From Streptomyces scabichelini (GTDB lineage Bacteria; Actinomycetota; Actinomycetes; Streptomycetales; Streptomycetaceae): a stretch of DNA of 53,557 nt. The DNA lies in NCBI RefSeq assembly GCF_011045015.1, contig NZ_JAAKZY010000054.1:1-53557 (forward strand), given 5' to 3'. This document shows positions 27,835 to 36,236 of this stretch, in pieces; positions within the stretch are counted from its first letter, which is position 1, and each line of letters begins with the position of its first letter. The notes below the pieces were generated by a model. That model was not told where the DNA came from. It ran no database searches and was given only the letters and a program-made list of their open reading frames with translations. A program made the position numbers and the translations under genes.

Positions 27835-27985
27835 GCACAGCACCACGGCGCAGTCGCCCACGGCAGCGCAGCACCACAACAGCCCAGCACCACGGCAGCG
27901 CGGCACCGCAGCAGTCACTTCACGGCGATCAATTCACCGCAATCAGCTCACAGCAATCACTCGCACAGCAGTCACCCACGTTCAG
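27835..27985. repeat. Degenerate CAG/CAC-rich repeat tract between BKACE and carnitine dehydrogenase
   Basis: The 170-bp gap is low-complexity. It has several variants of CAGCACCACGGCAGCG, then units such as CAATCAGCTCACAG, CAATCACTCGCACAG and CAGTCACCCACG. It has no ORF with a ribosome site until AGGAG at about 27983. It may be a spacer that lowers downstream expression or a repeat-expansion product. Confidence 0.6.
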
Positions 27986-27994
27986 GAGCCCTAA

Positions 27995-28978
27995 GTGACT
28001 GAGACTTCAGACATCTCCGAGGCACGGACCGCCCCCGAGGACGTCCGCAGGGTGGCCTGCATCGGCGCCGGAGTCATCGGCGGCGGCTGGGCCGCCCACT
28101 TCCTGGCCCGCGGCTACGACGTCACCGCCTGGGACCCGGCGCCCGATGCCGAGCCGCGGCTGCGTCGGCTCGTCGACGCAGCCTGGCCCGCACTGGTACA
28201 GCTGGGCCTCGCACCGGGCGCCTCCCCGGACCGCCTCACCGTCACCGCGACGCTCGAAGAGGCGGTGTCCGAGGCCCAGTTCGTGCAGGAGAGCGCCCCG
28301 GAGAAGCTCGATCTCAAGCGGGAGCTACTGACGAAGCTCGACATGGCGACACCTGCCGGGGTCGTCATCGCCTCCTCCACCTCCGGCTACCCGATGACCG
28401 ACATGCAGACCGAGGCCGTCACTCCTGGCCGGCTGGTCGTCGGCCACCCCTTCAATCCGCCGTACCTCATCCCGCTCGTCGAGGTCGTCGGCGGCGAGCA
28501 CACGGACCGGGCAGCCGTGGCATGGGCCTCCCGCTTCTACGAGGAGGCGGGCAAGTCCGTCATCACCATGGAACGGGAGGTTCCCGGCTTCATCGCCAAC
28601 CGCCTCCAGGAAGCGCTGTGGCGGGAGGCCCTGCACATGGTCGCCAACGGCGAGGCGACGGTGCGCGAGATCGACCTCTCCATCACCGAAGGGCCCGGTC
28701 TGCGCTGGGCGTTCATGGGCCCGATGCTCACCTTCGCCCTGGCGGGCGGAGAGGGTGGTATGGCCCACATGCTGGACCACTTCGGTCCGTCCCTGAAGTC
28801 CCCGTGGACCCGTCTGGAGGCCCCCGAGCTGGACCGGGCGCTCTACGACGCCGTGGTTGCGGGCTGCGAGGACGCCTCGGACGGCCGTACGATCGCCGAT
28901 CTCGTCGCGGAACGCGATCAGGGCGTCATCCAGATCCTGCGCGCCACCGGCCGGCTGCCCGGGCCGGGCACCCGATGA
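27995..28978 (+). CDS. L-carnitine dehydrogenase (3-hydroxyacyl-CoA dehydrogenase-like)
   Basis: NAD-dependent oxidation of L-carnitine to 3-dehydrocarnitine (EC 1.1.1.108) proposed. 327 residues: Rossmann nucleotide site IGAGVIGGGWAAHFLARG near the N-terminus, the 3HCDH signature region HPFNPPYLIPLVEVVGG, and a C-terminal helical domain. The length and single-domain form match actinobacterial and Pseudomonas carnitine dehydrogenases; in some proteobacteria the same protein is fused to a hot-dog thioesterase, which here is a separate downstream gene. Start GTG 27995 has CAGGAG upstream. Its TGA overlaps the thioesterase ATG by 4 bp. Confidence 0.87.
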   Translation: MTETSDISEARTAPEDVRRVACIGAGVIGGGWAAHFLARGYDVTAWDPAPDAEPRLRRLVDAAWPALVQLGLAPGASPDRLTVTATLEEAVSEAQFVQESAPEKLDLKRELLTKLDMATPAGVVIASSTSGYPMTDMQTEAVTPGRLVVGHPFNPPYLIPLVEVVGGEHTDRAAVAWASRFYEEAGKSVITMEREVPGFIANRLQEALWREALHMVANGEATVREIDLSITEGPGLRWAFMGPMLTFALAGGEGGMAHMLDHFGPSLKSPWTRLEAPELDRALYDAVVAGCEDASDGRTIADLVAERDQGVIQILRATGRLPGPGTR

Positions 28979-29040
28979 ACCCGATGCCGCCAATGCAGCC
29001 GACGCCGCCGATGAATCCGATGCAACCGATGAATCCGATG
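28975..29040 (+). repeat. ATG-rich coding repeat at the thioesterase 2 N-terminus
   Basis: Imperfect 9-12 nt units (CCGATGAAYCCGATG, CCGATGCARCCG) give seven in-frame ATG codons in 22 codons. It looks like a recent small-repeat expansion at a coupled start. Confidence 0.7.
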
Positions 29041-29514
29041 GGCCTCGCCCTCTTCCACGAGACCGTGCGGCCCGAGTGGATCGACTACAACGGGCACCTG
29101 AGTGAGGCGTTCTACGTCCTGATCTTCGGCCACGCGACGGACGCGATGATGGAGGCGACGGGGCTGGACGCCGCGTACCGCGCGCACAGCGGCTGCTCTC
29201 TCTACACGGTGGAATCGCACATCCGCTATCTGCGGGACGTGCCCGAGGGCGCCCATCTGGCAGTTCGCACCCGACTCCTGGGGACAGCCGCCAAGAAGGC
29301 GCATGTCGCCCATGAGATGTACGTGACCGACGCGCCGGGAGCCGATCCGGCCCCCGACTCCACCCCGGTCGCCACAACGGAACTGCTCGCGCTCCACGTG
29401 GATCAAGAGGCGGGCCGCGCCGTCCCGTTCCCCGACGGCATCCGGGACCGGCTCGCCGGGCTGGTGGAAGCGGCGCCCGGCTGGGCCGGACGGTCCGTCG
29501 CCCGAATCTCGTAG
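28975..29514 (+). CDS. Hot-dog thioesterase 2 (betainyl-CoA thioesterase proposed)
   Basis: 179 residues. The catalytic region WIDYNGHLSEAF and SLYTVESHIRYL place it in the same hot-dog group as the thioesterase at 25110-25661. Its proposed job is hydrolysis of betainyl-CoA made by BKACE to glycine betaine. It starts at ATG 28975 by 4-bp coupling with the dehydrogenase. The first 22 residues are a Met/Pro/Asn-rich repeat with seven Met codons, encoded by CCGATGAATCCGATG-type units. Any of these ATGs could initiate, and the folded domain begins at about MGLALFHETV (29038). It ends 10 bp from the convergent cvnC. Confidence 0.87.
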   Translation: MNPMPPMQPTPPMNPMQPMNPMGLALFHETVRPEWIDYNGHLSEAFYVLIFGHATDAMMEATGLDAAYRAHSGCSLYTVESHIRYLRDVPEGAHLAVRTRLLGTAAKKAHVAHEMYVTDAPGADPAPDSTPVATTELLALHVDQEAGRAVPFPDGIRDRLAGLVEAAPGWAGRSVARIS

Positions 29515-29524
29515 GCGCCGCTGG

Positions 29525-29920
29525 TCACAGGGCCCGAAGCCCGCTGATCACGTCGCGCAGAATACTCTCGTCCGGCAGTTCGGCGGGGGGTACCGGACGG
29601 GTCACATGGACCATTTCGTCGTCCACGAGATCTCCTATCAGGACACGTACCACTCCAATGGGGAGGTCGAGTTCGGCAGCGAGTTCGGCGACCGACTGCG
29701 GGGCGTCGCGACAGAGTTCGACGATGTCCTCGTGCTCCGGGGACAGCGTCTGGCCCGCTTCCGGGTCGTCGGCGTGCGGTTCCGTCACGACCACCGCGAT
29801 CAGGTCGAGGCGGTGCTGGCCCGCACTGGTGGTGCGGCCGCGTGTCATGGCATACGGACGGACCACCGGTCCGGCCTCGTCGTCGAACCAGTGGGACATC
29901 CCCTGACCGTCTCCGCTCAT
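29525..29920 (-). CDS. cvnC: Conservon DUF742 protein CvnC
   Basis: 131 residues with the DUF742 hallmarks VVRPYAMTRGRT, LDLIAVV, and a winged-helix-like PQSVAELAAELDLPIGVVRVLIGDLVDDEMVHV. It is a member of the CvnA-D complex at the membrane. Start ATG 29920; nine bp separate it from cvnB. The gene appears complete, ending GLRAL. Normally cvnD follows directly. Here the next gene is the convergent thioesterase, and cvnD is found at 16414-17019. Confidence 0.92.
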   Translation of the reverse strand: MSGDGQGMSHWFDDEAGPVVRPYAMTRGRTTSAGQHRLDLIAVVVTEPHADDPEAGQTLSPEHEDIVELCRDAPQSVAELAAELDLPIGVVRVLIGDLVDDEMVHVTRPVPPAELPDESILRDVISGLRAL

Positions 29921-29929
29921 GCCATCCCA

Positions 29930-30370
29930 CTACCCGCCTGCGGGCAGATCGGTGCGCGGAGCCGAGGCCAGATGTACGCCGACCCTCTTGACCAGCAACG
30001 TCATCTCGTACGCGACCTGCCCGACATCCGAGTCGGAGTCCGAGAGGACGGCGAGGCAGCTGCCGTCGCCCGCGGCCGTGACGAACAGGAACGCGTCGTC
30101 GAGCTCGACGATCGTCTGCCGGACGCTGCCCGCCTCGAAGTGGCGGCCGACGCCTTTGGCGAGGCTGTGGAAGCCGGAGGCGACGGCGGCGAGGTGTTCG
30201 CTGTCCTCTCTGGTCAGGTCCTGGGAGACCCCCGTGGGCAGACCGTCGCTGGAGAGCACGAGCGCCTTGCGGATGCTGGCGACGCGCTCCACCAGGTCGT
30301 CGAGGAGCCAGTTGAGTTCGCCGGACACCCTGTTGGTCCTGATGTGGCCGGCGTCCTTCGGTGCGGTCAT
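29930..30370 (-). CDS. cvnB: Conservon roadblock/LC7 protein CvnB
   Basis: 146 residues, a roadblock/LC7 fold protein that in conservons is thought to act on the CvnD GTPase. The typical beginning LNWLLDDLVERVASIRKALV and the motif SSDGLPTGVSQ are present, with TIVELDDAFLFVTAAG and SDVGQVAYEMTLLVKRVG. It overlaps the cvnA stop by 4 bp (ATGA), so translation is coupled. The two genes upstream and downstream are the usual partners. Confidence 0.93.
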   Translation of the reverse strand: MTAPKDAGHIRTNRVSGELNWLLDDLVERVASIRKALVLSSDGLPTGVSQDLTREDSEHLAAVASGFHSLAKGVGRHFEAGSVRQTIVELDDAFLFVTAAGDGSCLAVLSDSDSDVGQVAYEMTLLVKRVGVHLASAPRTDLPAGG

Positions 30371-33300
30371 CGACCGTCCCCCTTAGTCGTTCCTTGTGCT
30401 GTGCCGTCCTGGGCCTCGTCGCCCGCGGCGTTCTCCTCACGGCCGCGCTGCCAGCCACGCTGGAGCGAAGCCATGCGGTTGCGCACCTGGTCGGCGTCGC
30501 GCTCGGTGAACTCCGCGCCTTGCCCGGCGCGGGCCGCGTCGCGCTCGGTGCGCCGGTCGGGTCCGTCCCTCAACTGCGGGGCCAGATTGGCCTGCCGTAC
30601 GCGTCGGGGCAGCGGGCCCGTGCCGCCGCCTCCGGCGGCCTGGGCCTGGGTGCCGGGGCGGCTGCCGCCCGACGCGCCACCGCGACGTGACGCGCGCTTG
30701 GGGAGCGGTGGGGCTTCGCCGGGCTCACCGCCTCGGGCAGAGGCTTCGGTACGTTCGGGGCTGCGCGTGGACGCCGCGCCGAACTCAGGGCCACGGTTGG
30801 CCGGCTCGGGGCGACGGCCTGCCGAATCGGGGCCACGGCCGGCCAGTTCTGTGCTGCCGGTTGGATCGGCGTCACGGTCCGGGATCTTGCCGAGTTCGGC
30901 ACCATGATCCGTGGCCCTGCCGAGTTCGGCACCACGATCCGTGGCCCTGCCAAGCTCGGTGCCTCCGTCCGCCGGGGCGGCGCCCGTGTCGGGCCCCTCA
31001 CCGTCTTCGTCACGGCGGGCCGGCAGCGGGTCCGCCGCCGCCCGACGCGACGGCAGTCGCTTGGCGGCCCGCGAGCGCTTCGGCAGCTCTTCCAGCGCGC
31101 CCGGGCGTTCGAGCGCCTCGTCAGCCGCTTCCGCCGCTTCCATCGGCTCCTCGGCGCCCACGCGTTCCGACGGCTCCACGCGCCGTGGCTTCGTCTGGGT
31201 CACGGGGCGGCCGTGGGAGCTGACGAGTTTCGGGGCCCTGCGGCGCGGGAGCGGCACGGGTTCGCCGGGGTGGTCGCCGTCGCTCGGGCGAGCCGGCTCG
31301 CCCGGGGCCTCGCGTGCCTGCTGGTGCTGCTCCACCGGGACACCGGCGATGGAGCGGCGCGGGCGGAAGATGCCGCCGCGCTCGCCGTCCTCGTCGTCGA
31401 GGTCGCCCGGGAAGCCGTCGAGGCCCCCCATCTCGACCGGAGCCTCCAGTTCGACCGGCCCGTCCAGGATGGAAGCAGGCAGGCCCGGGAGCTGGACGGG
31501 TATCTGGGAGAGCGCGGACTTGCGGCTCTCGTCGCCCTCCTTCGAAGGAAGCGCCCGGTCGAGCCGGAAGCCCACGCCGTTGGTGTCGGGCACGTCGTCC
31601 GTGAGCAGCGCGTCCGGGATGAACACGACGGCGGTGGTCCCGCCGTACGGGGACGGCTGCAGGGAGACGCGTACGTTCTGCCGCTGTGCGAGGCGGCTGA
31701 CCACGAACAGGCCGAGCCGGTCGGTGTCCGACAGCTCGAACTCCGGAGTCTCGGCGAGCCGCAGGTTGGCGTCGAGGAGTGCTTCCGGGGCCATACCCAG
31801 GCCGCGGTCGTGGATCTCCAGCGTGAAGCCGTTCGCAACGCGTTCGCCGAGCACCTGCACGGCGGTGTGCGGGGGCGAGAACACCGTGGCGTTCTCCAGG
31901 AGTTCGGCCACGAGGTGGGTGAGGTCGGCGACCGCGGGGCCGGTGACGGCCATACGCGGCAGTCGGCGTACCTCGATGCGTTCGTAGTCCTCGACCTCGG
32001 CGACGGCGGCCCGGACGACGTCCATCAGCTGGATGGGCTTGCGCCACTGCCGGGAGGGCGCCGCACCGGAAAGGATCACCAGGCCCTCGGCGTGGCGGCG
32101 CATGCGGGTGGTCAGGTGGTCGAGACGGAACAGATCGGCGAGTTCGTCGGTGTCCTCGGTCCTGCGCTCCATGGTGTCGAGCAGGGTGAGCTGCTTGTGC
32201 AGCAGGACCTGGCTGCGGCGGGCGAGGTTCACGAAGACCTCGGAGACGCCGTCGCGCAGTTCGGCCTGCTTGACGGCTGCCTCGACCGCGGCGCGCTGGA
32301 GCGTGTTGAGGGCCTGGCCGACCTCGCCGATCTCGTTCTTGTCGTACTCGAGGCGCGGCACCTCGGTCTCCACGTCGACCTGTTCGCCCGCGGAGAGCCG
32401 GCGCATCACGCTGGGCAGCCGCACTCCGGACGCCTCGTGGGCCTCCAGGCGCAGTCCACGCAGGTCACGGATGAGGCCGCGGCCGATGCGTACGGACAGG
32501 AAGAGCGAGACCAGCAGGGCGATCAGGCCGAGGACGCCGGCGATGGCCGCCTTGGTGATGACGCCGACGGCTACCGGGCTGACGCGGTCCTGATAGCGGT
32601 CGCCCGCCTCGTCGTTGAGCTTGCCGAGCTCGTCGAGCACGTTGCCGGCCTCGGTGTCCCAGCTCTTCGCGGTGACGCCACGGGGCTTGCCGGACCCGGA
32701 GGAGATGGCTGCCTGTTCGGCCACCCGCAGCGGGGCGGTGGCGGCGTTCCTCCAGAAACGCTGGTAGCGCTCGCGCTCCGCGGAGGGGAGCAGCGGCAGG
32801 TTGCTGTCGTACATCAGGTCGCGCTGGGCCACGAGGTCGGAGATGTCGCGGACCTCGCCGGGGGAGAGCCTCCCGACGACCAGCGCCGAGCCGAGCAGGG
32901 CGTCCTCTCGGGAGAGCAGTTCGCGCGCGAAGGCGATGTTGACGAGGGCCCGGGCCTGCTTGTCCATCTCCACGTCGTCGACCACATGAAGGTTCGAGAG
33001 CACGTCGAAGCAAGGTTCGACCAGGTTGTTGTACTGCTCCAGGGCCGTGGCCCGGGTGAGTGTGCCCTCTTCAACGCTGCGGCGCAGCGGCTCGATGCCG
33101 TCCAAGGAATCCAGCATGGCCGTCAGTCGACCGCCGGTGCCCTCGCCCACCGCGTCGCGTACGTCGGAATTCTCGGCGTTTCTGCGGATCTCGGCGATGG
33201 CGTCGTCGGTGGCCGCCCGGCTGCGACGGAGTGCGGCGAGCCCGTCGGAGGCGCGGGGGTCGGCGAGATAGGCGAGGGCCTGGCGGCGTTCCTGCTGCAG

Positions 33301-33483
33301 CACGCGGACGGTGTCCTCGGTGGGATAGGTGACCTTCTCCACGACGGACGAAGCGTCGAACAGCTCACCTGCCTCGCGCCCGGTGAGTACCGTGGCGAAG
33401 CCCCAGATCGCAGTCAGCGACACCAGCGGCACGATGAGCAGCGCCACGATCTTCCGGCGGATGGACTTCCCGCGAAAGCGCAT
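30367..33483 (-). CDS. cvnA: Conservon sensor kinase-like protein CvnA
   Basis: 1038-residue membrane protein. TM1 at about 11-33 (KIVALLIVPLVSLTAIWGF), an extracytoplasmic nitrate/nitrite-sensor-like helical region to about 310, TM2 (KAAIAGVLGLIALLVSLFLS), HAMP linker, then an HATPase domain (N box LVAELLENATVFSPP, G box DRGLGMAP). A disordered tail of about 390 residues is rich in Arg, Pro and Glu. No clear phosphoacceptor His box is seen, as is usual for CvnA. The tail holds a 10-residue tandem repeat. ATG 33483 is chosen at the start of the RFRGKSIRRK region; the frame runs open to 33675, but that part is not conserved-looking. Confidence 0.92.
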   Translation of the reverse strand: MRFRGKSIRRKIVALLIVPLVSLTAIWGFATVLTGREAGELFDASSVVEKVTYPTEDTVRVLQQERRQALAYLADPRASDGLAALRRSRAATDDAIAEIRRNAENSDVRDAVGEGTGGRLTAMLDSLDGIEPLRRSVEEGTLTRATALEQYNNLVEPCFDVLSNLHVVDDVEMDKQARALVNIAFARELLSREDALLGSALVVGRLSPGEVRDISDLVAQRDLMYDSNLPLLPSAERERYQRFWRNAATAPLRVAEQAAISSGSGKPRGVTAKSWDTEAGNVLDELGKLNDEAGDRYQDRVSPVAVGVITKAAIAGVLGLIALLVSLFLSVRIGRGLIRDLRGLRLEAHEASGVRLPSVMRRLSAGEQVDVETEVPRLEYDKNEIGEVGQALNTLQRAAVEAAVKQAELRDGVSEVFVNLARRSQVLLHKQLTLLDTMERRTEDTDELADLFRLDHLTTRMRRHAEGLVILSGAAPSRQWRKPIQLMDVVRAAVAEVEDYERIEVRRLPRMAVTGPAVADLTHLVAELLENATVFSPPHTAVQVLGERVANGFTLEIHDRGLGMAPEALLDANLRLAETPEFELSDTDRLGLFVVSRLAQRQNVRVSLQPSPYGGTTAVVFIPDALLTDDVPDTNGVGFRLDRALPSKEGDESRKSALSQIPVQLPGLPASILDGPVELEAPVEMGGLDGFPGDLDDEDGERGGIFRPRRSIAGVPVEQHQQAREAPGEPARPSDGDHPGEPVPLPRRRAPKLVSSHGRPVTQTKPRRVEPSERVGAEEPMEAAEAADEALERPGALEELPKRSRAAKRLPSRRAAADPLPARRDEDGEGPDTGAAPADGGTELGRATDRGAELGRATDHGAELGKIPDRDADPTGSTELAGRGPDSAGRRPEPANRGPEFGAASTRSPERTEASARGGEPGEAPPLPKRASRRGGASGGSRPGTQAQAAGGGGTGPLPRRVRQANLAPQLRDGPDRRTERDAARAGQGAEFTERDADQVRNRMASLQRGWQRGREENAAGDEAQDGTAQGTTKGDGR
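30889..30963. repeat. 30-bp tandem repeat in the cvnA tail
   Basis: Two near-identical 30-bp units (30889-30918, 30919-30948; one mismatch, T/C) and a diverged partial third. They encode the repeated decapeptide core ELGRATD in the disordered C-terminus. Confidence 0.75.
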
Positions 33484-33913
33484 GGCCTCCCCCAGCTCGA
33501 CCCCCTCCGGACGGGGGTACACATGTGCGTCAACAAACGGCGTGAGCCTACTACCGCGAGGCAGGTAACTCGAAGGGCCGTCCGGACGGACTCCATCCGC
33601 TTCACCGTCGCGACAGGAACAAGACATCCCCAGTTGTCCGTTCATTGGGGGAGATTGCCTCCCCGAATGTGGCACAGAACGCCGAACGCCAACCCGTCAG
33701 GGAACTTGGTCAGTTGGCTGAAATTTTTCGTTCGCTGGGAATCTTCGGGGTACGTCGATCGTCTGTATGTATGGGAGTTGGGGACGGAATCGGCTCAGGC
33801 GCCGCATGCCGCACCCAGGTGGCATAAAACGGCGCAAGCCGGGCAGCCGTGGGACGTTGACGCCTCGTGACACCGAAGCGAGGGGCTGCTGGGCGGTGGG
33901 GAGTGACGAGTTG
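33484..33913. other. Intergenic region between cvnA and a divergent membrane-protein gene, 430 bp
   Basis: No convincing gene. It has a hairpin GGGGAG-ATTGC-CTCCCC (33648-33664) in the cvnA upstream region and moderately AT-rich sequence at 33700-33780 likely to carry the divergent promoters; I could not pick clear hexamers. Confidence 0.5.
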
Positions 33914-34441
33914 ATGGGCACAGCAGAGCGGCGGGAGGCACCGCAGCTGAGCGTCGGGGCAACGGCGGTGGCGGAGCGGGATGCCCAGACAGAGGCGCCG
34001 GATCGCGACATTCCGGCGCAGGAGGAGCAACGGGAGGAAGAGCGGGCGTACTACCGGCCGTTGTGGGTCGAGGAGCCCGCGCGCAGGCCACGGCTGCCCG
34101 ATCCGGTGCGTACGTCCGCGGTGCGGGCCGTCATCGTCATCGCCGTCACGCTGGTCCAGGCGATGGTGGCCTTCCTGAGCACGCTCGCCGGATCATGGCT
34201 GGCGTTCCCCATGGTCCTCAGCAGCGTCGCGAGCACCGTTGCGGCGACGTGGGCCGCGCTCGACGTCTGGGTGACCCGCCAGGTGTGGAACCAGCGCAAC
34301 GGCGTGGTGTCGGCACCGAGCAGCACCGCCCGGTCCCTGCGGCGCGAGCGGCGCAGGGCGCGACGGAAGGCGCGTATCGCGGGGCGGGCTCAGGAGCGCA
34401 TACGCCGACGGGGCGGGACGGGGCAGTTGTCGCACTCTTGA
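33914..34441 (+). CDS. Small membrane protein of unknown function
   Basis: 175 residues. The N-terminal half is hydrophilic and Glu/Arg-rich (about 1-65), followed by two hydrophobic segments (AVRAVIVIAVTLVQAMVAFL and SWLAFPMVLSSVASTVAATW), then a very basic C-terminus with Arg-rich repeats that is probably cytoplasmic. No family recognised. ATG 33914 is chosen; TTG 33911 directly before it is also possible, and GGGGAG lies upstream. It is divergent from cvnA, so a link to that sensor is possible but unsupported. Confidence 0.7.
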   Translation: MGTAERREAPQLSVGATAVAERDAQTEAPDRDIPAQEEQREEERAYYRPLWVEEPARRPRLPDPVRTSAVRAVIVIAVTLVQAMVAFLSTLAGSWLAFPMVLSSVASTVAATWAALDVWVTRQVWNQRNGVVSAPSSTARSLRRERRRARRKARIAGRAQERIRRRGGTGQLSHS

Positions 34442-34489
34442 GGCGGCCAAGGTCGTCGAGGACGGTACTGACCTGCGAACTCGAAAGCG

Positions 34490-34511
34490 GCGGGCCCAAG
34501 GGCCGGCCCGC
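34490..34511. terminator. Hairpin between convergent genes
   Basis: GCGGGCC (34490-34496) pairs with GGCCCGC (34505-34511), 8-nt loop, between the stops of the membrane-protein and secreted-protein genes. No T-run. Confidence 0.55.
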
Positions 34512-34529
34512 TCGCCGACGTGTGAACGG

Positions 34530-34928
34530 TCAGGCCTTGGCGTACTCCCAGCCGCCGCAGCTGTACGGGGTGCCGCTGGACCCTTCCTGGAGGCAGGCGC
34601 GGATCTGCAGGGTGGTGCCCTCCGCGAAGGACAGATCCCAGTTTTTGGCGACGGCGTAGCCGCTGCCGTTGTAGTACGAGTGGGTGGCGGAGCTCGAGTT
34701 GTAGCGCCACTGGGCGGCGGTGCCGTGGCCGTCCCTCTTCATGTCCAGGGCGGTGAGGATCTCGCCGTCCTGGGCGAACTCGGTCTTCGCGCTCGGCGAG
34801 GTGATGGAGTTGTAGGCCTCGTAGACGCTGCCGGCGGCCTGTGCCGGGGCAGTACCCAGGACGAGCACCGACGCGGAGGCCGCGACTGTCCCGAGGAGAG
34901 TCGTCAGACGACGGTAGGGCGTGCGCAC
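34530..34928 (-). CDS. Small secreted protein of unknown function
   Basis: 132-residue precursor with a signal peptide (RTPYRR, then LLGTVAASASVLVLGTAPAQA) and predicted cleavage after AQA near residue 30. The mature part of about 100 residues has two cysteines (RACLQEG and YSCGGWEY) that could form a disulfide, and many aromatic residues. It resembles small exported Streptomyces proteins with no assigned role. Start GTG 34928 is supported by GAGGAA 7 bp upstream and by the signal peptide; the frame to 35045 is not needed. It lies just downstream of the ferredoxin-reductase gene's far end and is transcribed separately. Confidence 0.78.
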   Translation of the reverse strand: MRTPYRRLTTLLGTVAASASVLVLGTAPAQAAGSVYEAYNSITSPSAKTEFAQDGEILTALDMKRDGHGTAAQWRYNSSSATHSYYNGSGYAVAKNWDLSFAEGTTLQIRACLQEGSSGTPYSCGGWEYAKA

Positions 34929-35051
34929 GGCAGAGTTCCTCTCTTCGCACAACCGGTCGAGCCTGAACCTACATGAGAGGAAAGGGAGTTCATCATCGAA
35001 TTTTTCACCGTGTCCGGCGGTGTGCCAGTAAACGGGAGGGTTCATTGAGAG

Positions 35052-36236
35052 TCAGACCACGGCCGGCCGTGCCCGGTCCACCCCGCGGAGGAGTTCGCGT
35101 CGCGCTCGCATGAAGGGACGTGGGCGGTCCACGGAGAGGACGGCAGTCATCCGGCCATCCCGTTCGTACAGGGCGAGGAACCCGCCCTCGGCCGGTGCGC
35201 CGTCGGTGAGTTCCCCTTCGGCGATACGGACCGTGTCCCCGTCCTGGCGCCGGCCTGCGAACTGGATGCGTGCGCCGTACTGGTCCGACCAAAAGTAGGG
35301 CAGCGATCGGGTGGTCTCGACAGTGCGTCCGGCGAGCAGATTGGCCACGGCGACCCGGGGTTGTTCCGTCGCGGACGTCCAGTGTTCGGCGCGGGTGCCG
35401 CCGACGCGGGCCACGTCTCCGACGGCGACCACCTGCGGCAGCCCCGTCACACAGCCGTCGTCGCACAGGACGCCGTCGTGCAGCGCGAGCGTCGAGCCCG
35501 CCAGCCAGTCGGTGGTGGGGGTGGCGCCGATGCCGACGATCACGACGTCGGCGGGGAGTGTGCGGCCGTCGGCGAGTTCCACGCCGGTGACCTCGATGGT
35601 GCCGCGCAGCCCGGCGACGCCGGTGCCGGTGACCATGCCCACCCCGCCGCGGCGGTGCAGTGCGGCGCACGCGGCGGCCATCTCCGGGCCGAGTTGGGGT
35701 ACGAGCGGCAGCGGTGCGGCTTCGACGACCGTGACGTCGTGGCCGAGTGCGGCACACGAGGAGGCGGTTTCGGCACCGATGAAGCCGCCGCCGATGACGA
35801 CGACCTGGCGGGGGCCGGCGGTCAGTTCGGCGCGCAGGGCGCGGGCGTCGTCGAGGGTGCGCAGGGTGTGCACCCCGGCGAGCTCGCAGCCGGGCAGTCT
35901 GCGGGCCGAGGCGCCGGTGGCGATGACCACGCCGTCGGTGGAGACGGTGCGGCCGTCTTCCAGGAGTACGGTGCGGCCACGGGCGTCGAGTCCGCGAGCG
36001 CGTGCGCCGAGGAGCCACTCGGCGTCGAGTTCGGTGGTCTCCTCGGCGTCGGTGAGGGCGAGTTGGTCCTCGTCGGCCCGGCCGGTGAGAAAGTCCTTGG
36101 ACAAGGGCGGGCGGTCGTACGGGCTGTGCGGTTCGTCCCCGACGATCACCAGTCGTCCGTCGAACCCCTGGGCGCGCAGCTCGCGGGCGGCGTACATGCC
36201 CGAGAGGGAGGCGCCGACGACGGTCACGGTTCTCAT
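35052..36236 (-). CDS. NAD(P)H:ferredoxin reductase of the Rieske oxygenase system
   Basis: 394-residue FAD protein of the BphA4/rubredoxin-reductase type: FAD site VTVVGASLSGMYAARELR at the N-terminus, NAD site VVVIGGGFIGAETASS, FAD-binding VVAVGDVARV, and the reductase C-terminal domain (PYFWSDQYGARIQFAG). It passes electrons from NAD(P)H to the Rieske ferredoxin encoded just upstream, with a 4-bp ATGA overlap. Proposed final acceptor is the glycine betaine monooxygenase at 43.3 kb. In pseudomonads that job belongs to GbcB, a different single-component reductase. Confidence 0.9.
   Translation of the reverse strand: MRTVTVVGASLSGMYAARELRAQGFDGRLVIVGDEPHSPYDRPPLSKDFLTGRADEDQLALTDAEETTELDAEWLLGARARGLDARGRTVLLEDGRTVSTDGVVIATGASARRLPGCELAGVHTLRTLDDARALRAELTAGPRQVVVIGGGFIGAETASSCAALGHDVTVVEAAPLPLVPQLGPEMAAACAALHRRGGVGMVTGTGVAGLRGTIEVTGVELADGRTLPADVVIVGIGATPTTDWLAGSTLALHDGVLCDDGCVTGLPQVVAVGDVARVGGTRAEHWTSATEQPRVAVANLLAGRTVETTRSLPYFWSDQYGARIQFAGRRQDGDTVRIAEGELTDGAPAEGGFLALYERDGRMTAVLSVDRPRPFMRARRELLRGVDRARPAVV

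Noticed and set aside
27835..27985. Possible CRISPR-like array
   Set aside because: The units are short, degenerate and contiguous without unique spacers, and no cas genes are present.
30904..33870. Plus-strand 988-codon frame opposite cvnA
   Set aside because: Shadow of cvnA; the composition and lack of motifs give no support.
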